The notes beneath the pieces were generated by a model. That model saw only the letters and a list, made by a program, of their open reading frames with translations, was not told the origin of the DNA and made no database searches. Of a DNA stretch of 10,676 nucleotides, positions 7,502 through 10,676 are shown in pieces; positions within the stretch are counted from its first letter, which is position 1; each line of letters opens with the position of its first letter. The translations under genes and the position numbers were made by a program. Origin of the DNA: Lachnospiraceae bacterium (GTDB lineage Bacteria; Bacillota; Clostridia; Lachnospirales; Lachnospiraceae); contig JAFPYK010000286.1 of the NCBI GenBank assembly GCA_017412265.1, forward strand, positions 1-10,676, given 5' to 3'.

Positions 7502-7507
7502 TATAAT
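7502..7507 (+). promoter_or_regulatory. Predicted -10 element of the AtuA operon promoter
   Basis: A perfect TATAAT lies 45 bases before the ATG of the AtuA-family gene. At 16 to 18 bases upstream I find only poor -35 matches (TTCTCT or TTTCTC at 7478-7484). A strong -10 with a poor -35 next to the dyad at 7444-7480 is the usual layout of a LysR-activated promoter. Confidence 0.6.
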
Positions 7508-7552
7508 ATTGTTAATGAGAAACGCAACCATACAATAAGGAGATTGGAAACG

Positions 7553-8911
7553 ATGAACACTTGCAAGATATTGATGGCCATCGGCGGCCTTGGCGCAGGG
7601 GTCGATGAGCAGTGTTTTGCACTTGGCATGCAGATGGGACCGGACCTGATCGCCGCTGACGCGGGGTCGACCGATTCCGGCCCGGCATATCTGGCCAACG
7701 CCATGTGCAAGACGTCCCGTCAGATGTTAAAGCATGACCTTGCGATCATGGTGAAGGGATCCAGAGAGGCGAACATTCCGGTCATGATCGGTTCGTGCGG
7801 CACCTGCGGCTCCGACGCCGGCGTCGAGGAGGTCGCGGATATCGTGACGGAGATCTTACGTGAGAATGGCTGGCACGCGAAGATCGCGAAGGTGTACTCC
7901 GAGGTGCAGAGAGACCTGCTCAAGGAGAAATATGCGCAGGGCAAGATCCACGCACTGGAGGGCGCGCCGGAGATCAGCGAGGCGACCTTCGATGAATTTA
8001 CGCATGCCGTGGTCCTGATGGGCGCGGAGCCATTTATCGAGGCGTACAAGGAAGGTGCGGACATCATCCTGTGCGGGCGCGCGACAGACACTGCGATCGT
8101 GGCGGCGCTCCCGATCCTGAAGGGCTGCAACGTGGCTGCGGCCTGGCACGGCGCGAAGACCGCGGAATGCGGCTCGCAGTGCTGCGATAACGAGGCCGGC
8201 ATGGGCGTCTTCCTCGAAGTGGATGAGGAAGGATTCAACATCCGCCCGCTGAACCCGGAGGCAAAATGTACTCCGTATACCGTGGCGGCGCATCTGGTCT
8301 ACGAAAATGTGGATCCATACGTGCTGACGGAGCCGTCGGGACGAATCCTCACGAAGGACTCGGTCTATACGCAGCTTCCGGACGGGGTCACCACCCGCGT
8401 GACCGGGACCCGGTTTGAACCCGCGGAGCAATACACGAACAAGCTGGAGGCCGCGGGCATCGTCGGCTATCAGAACATCAGCCTGGTGGCAGCGGCCGAT
8501 CCGGACCTGCTGGCGGACCCGGAGACGTGGATCAAGGGGATTACCGCCTACGGGATGAAGAACCTGAAGAAGAGCGGGATGAACACGGACGACTTCAAGA
8601 TCCATTTTAAGGCTTACGGGTACAACGGACTTCTGCCCGGCAAGGTGCCGGAGGAGTTCCATCCGAGGGAGATCCTGATGCTCATGACCGTGACGGCCAA
8701 GACGCAGGCCCTGGCCAAACAGGTGGCCAAGAGCATGCAGCCGCTGCTTCTGCATTTCCCGGCAAACTGGAATGAACAGCTGCCGAGCTTCGCCTTCCCG
8801 TTCTCGCCGGCGGACTGCGACCGCGGACCCTGCTACGAGTTTAAGTTCCACCATGTGATCGATGTGGACGATCCGCTGGAGCTGATTCGGTTTGCGTACA
8901 CGGAGGTATAA
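7553..8911 (+). CDS. AtuA/DUF1446-family protein
   Basis: This is a 452-residue member of the family named after AtuA, from the Pseudomonas acyclic terpene utilisation cluster. The reaction is not firmly established. The N-terminus has GGLGAG (11-16) and DLIAADAGSTDSGP (31-44), the family's glycine-rich and acidic signatures. IGSCGTCGSDAG (79-90) and CGRATDTA (174-181) follow. The C-terminal part ends with HFPANWNEQLPSFAFPFSP and HHVIDVDDPLELIRF, normal for the subgroup that occurs with DUF4387. Cysteines are grouped as Cys82-x2-Cys85, Cys206-x3-Cys210-Cys211 and Cys422-x4-Cys427, possibly a metal or redox site. The ATG at 7553 follows AAGGAG (7537-7542) by ten bases. A TTG at 7544 is too close to that site. 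DUF4387 begins 3 bases after the stop, so the two are probably partners. No signal peptide or membrane segment is seen, so it should be cytosolic. A hydratase, dehydratase or isomerase acting on a branched organic acid is only a guess. Confidence 0.88.
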   Translation: MNTCKILMAIGGLGAGVDEQCFALGMQMGPDLIAADAGSTDSGPAYLANAMCKTSRQMLKHDLAIMVKGSREANIPVMIGSCGTCGSDAGVEEVADIVTEILRENGWHAKIAKVYSEVQRDLLKEKYAQGKIHALEGAPEISEATFDEFTHAVVLMGAEPFIEAYKEGADIILCGRATDTAIVAALPILKGCNVAAAWHGAKTAECGSQCCDNEAGMGVFLEVDEEGFNIRPLNPEAKCTPYTVAAHLVYENVDPYVLTEPSGRILTKDSVYTQLPDGVTTRVTGTRFEPAEQYTNKLEAAGIVGYQNISLVAAADPDLLADPETWIKGITAYGMKNLKKSGMNTDDFKIHFKAYGYNGLLPGKVPEEFHPREILMLMTVTAKTQALAKQVAKSMQPLLLHFPANWNEQLPSFAFPFSPADCDRGPCYEFKFHHVIDVDDPLELIRFAYTEV

Positions 8912-8914
8912 ATC

Positions 8915-9226
8915 ATGGCGAAATTAAAAGAAATCGCACGTTATGTGCGCTCGAAAAACGCGGGACCTTTCTGGGTGACGGTGGATATCTTTTTTGAGGA
9001 CAAGGAAAGCTACGAGCGCGTGAAGCATTCGAACATCCAGGAGGATATGATCGCGAAGCTCTACGGGACGAAGCCGGAACTGGTCAAGAAGTTCTACTGT
9101 GAAAATATCAATGTGATCAAGTTCTCCTGGCCGCGTGCGCTGCCGTCGGGCAATCCGAACGAGTATGATATGCATTTCGGACAGCAGTACGTGTTCCTGT
9201 CGGAGACGGAAGTGGAGGAAGCGTGA
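8915..9226 (+). CDS. DUF4387-family small protein
   Basis: This 103-residue soluble protein belongs to DUF4387, a family of unknown function repeatedly seen beside AtuA/DUF1446 genes. Recognisable parts are the opening LKEIARYVRSKNAGPFWVTV (4-23), the SKNAGP core, LYGTKP in the middle, and the closing IKFSWPRALPSGNPNEYD with FGQQYVFL. GGAGG at 8902-8906 lies inside the end of the AtuA gene, 8 bases before the ATG. Only 3 bases separate the two genes, and the next gene overlaps by one base, so all three are probably translated in a fixed ratio. The RSKNAGP segment resembles the ARSGDKG-type motif I recall from the C-terminal domain of long AtuA proteins. This suggests that DUF4387 is that domain as a separate subunit (inference). 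Confidence 0.87.
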   Translation: MAKLKEIARYVRSKNAGPFWVTVDIFFEDKESYERVKHSNIQEDMIAKLYGTKPELVKKFYCENINVIKFSWPRALPSGNPNEYDMHFGQQYVFLSETEVEEA

Positions 9227-9954
9227 TGGGCAAACTGACACTGGAAGAAGAAATTGCGATCATGAAGGAGCTGGAGCAGTTCGATACGCCTTCGATCACC
9301 AACGTGGTCGCAACGTACCCGGGGCAGAGCACTTGCCTTTCGCTCTACCATCCGTGGGACACCAACTGGTATACGGATGACTCGCTGCGGGCGATGTACC
9401 CGGAGCTCGGCCCTCGCTGCGGCTTCGCGGTAACCTGCACCTACGGAATCCCGGACCCGAACTTCAAGGGCGGTCCCGGCATCGGCGACGTGCTGCGCGC
9501 GATCGGGAATTCCCCGAAGCCCGTGGTGCTTCTGATCAAGCAGGACTATCCGGAGAAATACAAGCGCAAAAACGGCCTCTGCGGCGGCAACATGGCGACC
9601 GCGTTCAAGTCCGCGGGCTGTGTCGCGATCATCTCGGACGGGCCGTCCAGAGACGTCGACGAGGTGCGGCCGATGGGCATTCAGTATATGCTCACGGGCG
9701 TGAGCCCGGGGCACGGGCCGATGGGCGTCAAGGCGGTCAACACGCCGGTGGAGATCTGCGGCATGGACGTCGCGCCCGGCGAGATCGTGCATCTGGATGA
9801 GAACGGCGCGGTGAAATTCCCCAGAGAGTATCTGGCAGAGGTGTTAGAGAACTGCAGGAAGCTGCGCGAGAAGGAAGAGAAGAAGCAGGCGATGCTTCGC
9901 TCGACCGACGATGTGGAGCTTCTGGCGAAATATATGAAGGGCATCTACGATTGA
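9226..9954 (+). CDS. RraA / HMG-CHA aldolase-like protein
   Basis: This 242-residue protein is in the RraA fold family, which includes 4-hydroxy-4-methyl-2-oxoglutarate and 4-carboxy-4-hydroxy-2-oxoadipate aldolases. These metal-dependent class II aldolases release pyruvate. Family signatures are GGNMATAFKSAGCVAIISDG (120-139) followed by SRDVDEV, with Arg142 and Asp143 as the expected substrate and metal residues. TPVEICGMDVAPGEIVHLDE (173-192) and NGAVKFP (193-199) follow. An extra N-terminal part (about 1-65) and a charged C-terminal helix (about 200-225) make it longer than minimal RraA proteins. Start choice: GGAGG (9214-9218) sits 7 bases before ATG 9226, which overlaps the DUF4387 stop as TGATG, so translation is coupled. 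The GTG at 9223 is less likely. In this operon an aldolase in organic acid breakdown is far more plausible than the RNase E inhibitor role of E. coli RraA. The older label demethylmenaquinone methyltransferase is a misannotation for this fold. Confidence 0.85.
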   Translation: MGKLTLEEEIAIMKELEQFDTPSITNVVATYPGQSTCLSLYHPWDTNWYTDDSLRAMYPELGPRCGFAVTCTYGIPDPNFKGGPGIGDVLRAIGNSPKPVVLLIKQDYPEKYKRKNGLCGGNMATAFKSAGCVAIISDGPSRDVDEVRPMGIQYMLTGVSPGHGPMGVKAVNTPVEICGMDVAPGEIVHLDENGAVKFPREYLAEVLENCRKLREKEEKKQAMLRSTDDVELLAKYMKGIYD

Positions 9955-9988
9955 TTTTCAAATATCTGTGAAAGAGGGGTAATTATCA

Positions 9989-10676
9989 ATGATTACAGCC
10001 GTAACCATTATCTTTTTGCTGGCACTCATTTTCTTTATCGTGCGCGGGAAACTGCTGCCCGGCACGGTGCTTGCGGTGCTGCCGATCATCGCCGCGCTCG
10101 TGATCGGAACCGGCTTTACCGAGACGTTAACCATGGCCCACGAGGGCATGCTGGATACCGCAACCGTGGTCTGTGTCTATATCTTCGCGGCGACGTATTT
10201 CTCGATCATGTCCGATGCGGGCCTGTTCGACCCGATCATCAAGCTGCTGGTCAAGAGCAAACACTTCGGCAAGACGGTCTTCAGCGTCGTCAGCGTTGCC
10301 GCGCTGATCGCGATGCTCTCGCATCTGGACGGCTCCGGCGTGACCACCCTGATGATCACGGTGCCTCCGATGCTGATTGTATTTGACAAACTGAAGATCC
10401 GCAGGACTACGCTGGGCGCGATCTTCGTGCTGGTGACCGGCACCATGAACCTGCTGCCCTGGGGCGGTCCTGTCACGCGTGCAGCGACCGTCATCAACAT
10501 GGATCTGATGGAGCTGTACTGGAAGATTCTGCCGGTGCAGATCATCGGCCTGGTGATCAGCTTCATCTTCCTCTACCTCATCAGTAAGAAGGAGGAAAAG
10601 GAGGGCGTCTTCGAGCCCGGCAGCGTGGAGATCGCGATGGATGTGCCGGAAGCGGAGCAGAAGCTTCGCCGGCCGA
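9989..10676 (+). CDS. CitMHS-family (citrate-type) transporter, 5' part
   Basis: The reading frame is open from ATG 9989 to the window edge, giving 229 residues of a membrane protein whose C-terminal part lies outside. It belongs to the CitMHS family, known from Bacillus CitM and CitH, which import citrate complexed with Mg or Ca together with protons. Hydrophobic segments are visible at about 2-19, 26-43, 60-75, 97-112, 123-150 and 174-196. Family motifs are HLDGSGVTTLMIT (112-124) and NLLPWGGPVTRAA (154-166). A charged loop (KKEEKEGVFEPG and beyond) begins near residue 198, where the central cytoplasmic loop of this family is expected. GAGGGG at 9974-9979 sets the start, 34 bases after the RraA-like gene. 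It is probably the last or near-last step of this operon and the importer of its substrate. The exact substrate cannot be read from the sequence and may not be citrate. Confidence 0.87.
   Translation, partial: MITAVTIIFLLALIFFIVRGKLLPGTVLAVLPIIAALVIGTGFTETLTMAHEGMLDTATVVCVYIFAATYFSIMSDAGLFDPIIKLLVKSKHFGKTVFSVVSVAALIAMLSHLDGSGVTTLMITVPPMLIVFDKLKIRRTTLGAIFVLVTGTMNLLPWGGPVTRAATVINMDLMELYWKILPVQIIGLVISFIFLYLISKKEEKEGVFEPGSVEIAMDVPEAEQKLRRP

Noticed and set aside
7544..7552. TTG start for the AtuA gene, three codons upstream
   Set aside because: It is only one base after the AAGGAG motif, too close for initiation, while ATG 7553 has normal spacing.
7393..7710. N-terminal extension of the LysR gene to 7710
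   Set aside because: It would run into the divergent AtuA gene and through the promoter region. LysR similarity begins exactly at MNDRQLKYVL, with the ATG at 7392.
9226..9954. Annotation as RNase E inhibitor RraA or as menaquinone methyltransferase MenG
   Set aside because: The fold is shared, but the operon context (transporter, AtuA, DUF4387, LysR) points to organic acid catabolism. The MenG label for this fold is a known historical misassignment.
1..10676. CRISPR array, tRNA or rRNA genes, transposase, phage or toxin-antitoxin genes
   Set aside because: I looked for regular spaced repeats, conserved RNA motifs and known mobile or defence proteins on both strands and found none.

Overview
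The window looks like a chromosomal segment from a GC-rich member of the Firmicutes, most likely an anaerobic clostridium of the Lachnospiraceae type. That placement is an inference from the style of the housekeeping proteins, the strong AGGAG-type ribosome binding sites and the sigma-A-like promoters. I see no rRNA, tRNA, CRISPR array, insertion sequence or phage gene. Every complete gene is intact, and the last one runs off the right edge.

Left part (1-6454), housekeeping genes. A type IIA topoisomerase B subunit (GyrB/ParE) lies on the minus strand. Just beyond its stop codon is a long nested inverted repeat that fills the left edge of the window. It is divergent from a plus-strand set: a diaminopimelate decarboxylase (lysA), a glutamine-dependent NAD+ synthetase (nadE) 27 bases behind it, and a DegV-family lipid-binding protein that probably also has its own promoter. 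A textbook rho-independent terminator closes this set.

Right part (6481-10676), an accessory catabolic locus. A LysR-type regulator on the minus strand faces away from a tightly packed plus-strand operon. The operon encodes an AtuA/DUF1446-family protein, a small DUF4387 protein, an RraA/HMG-aldolase-like protein and a CitMHS-family (citrate-type) transporter cut by the window edge. Gaps within the operon are 3 bases, a 1-base overlap (TGATG) and 34 bases. The intergenic region between regulator and operon holds a good promoter for the regulator, a weak -35/strong -10 promoter for the operon, and an AT-rich inverted repeat placed to act as the LysR operator.

Working model (inference): the transporter imports a tricarboxylate or related branched organic acid. 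The AtuA-DUF4387 pair transforms it (activity unknown), the RraA-like enzyme cleaves a hydroxy-oxo-acid product by aldol cleavage, and LysR induces the operon when the substrate or an intermediate is present. This locus is the best candidate in the window for an undescribed pathway, because neither AtuA/DUF1446 proteins of this kind nor DUF4387 have a firmly assigned reaction that I know of.
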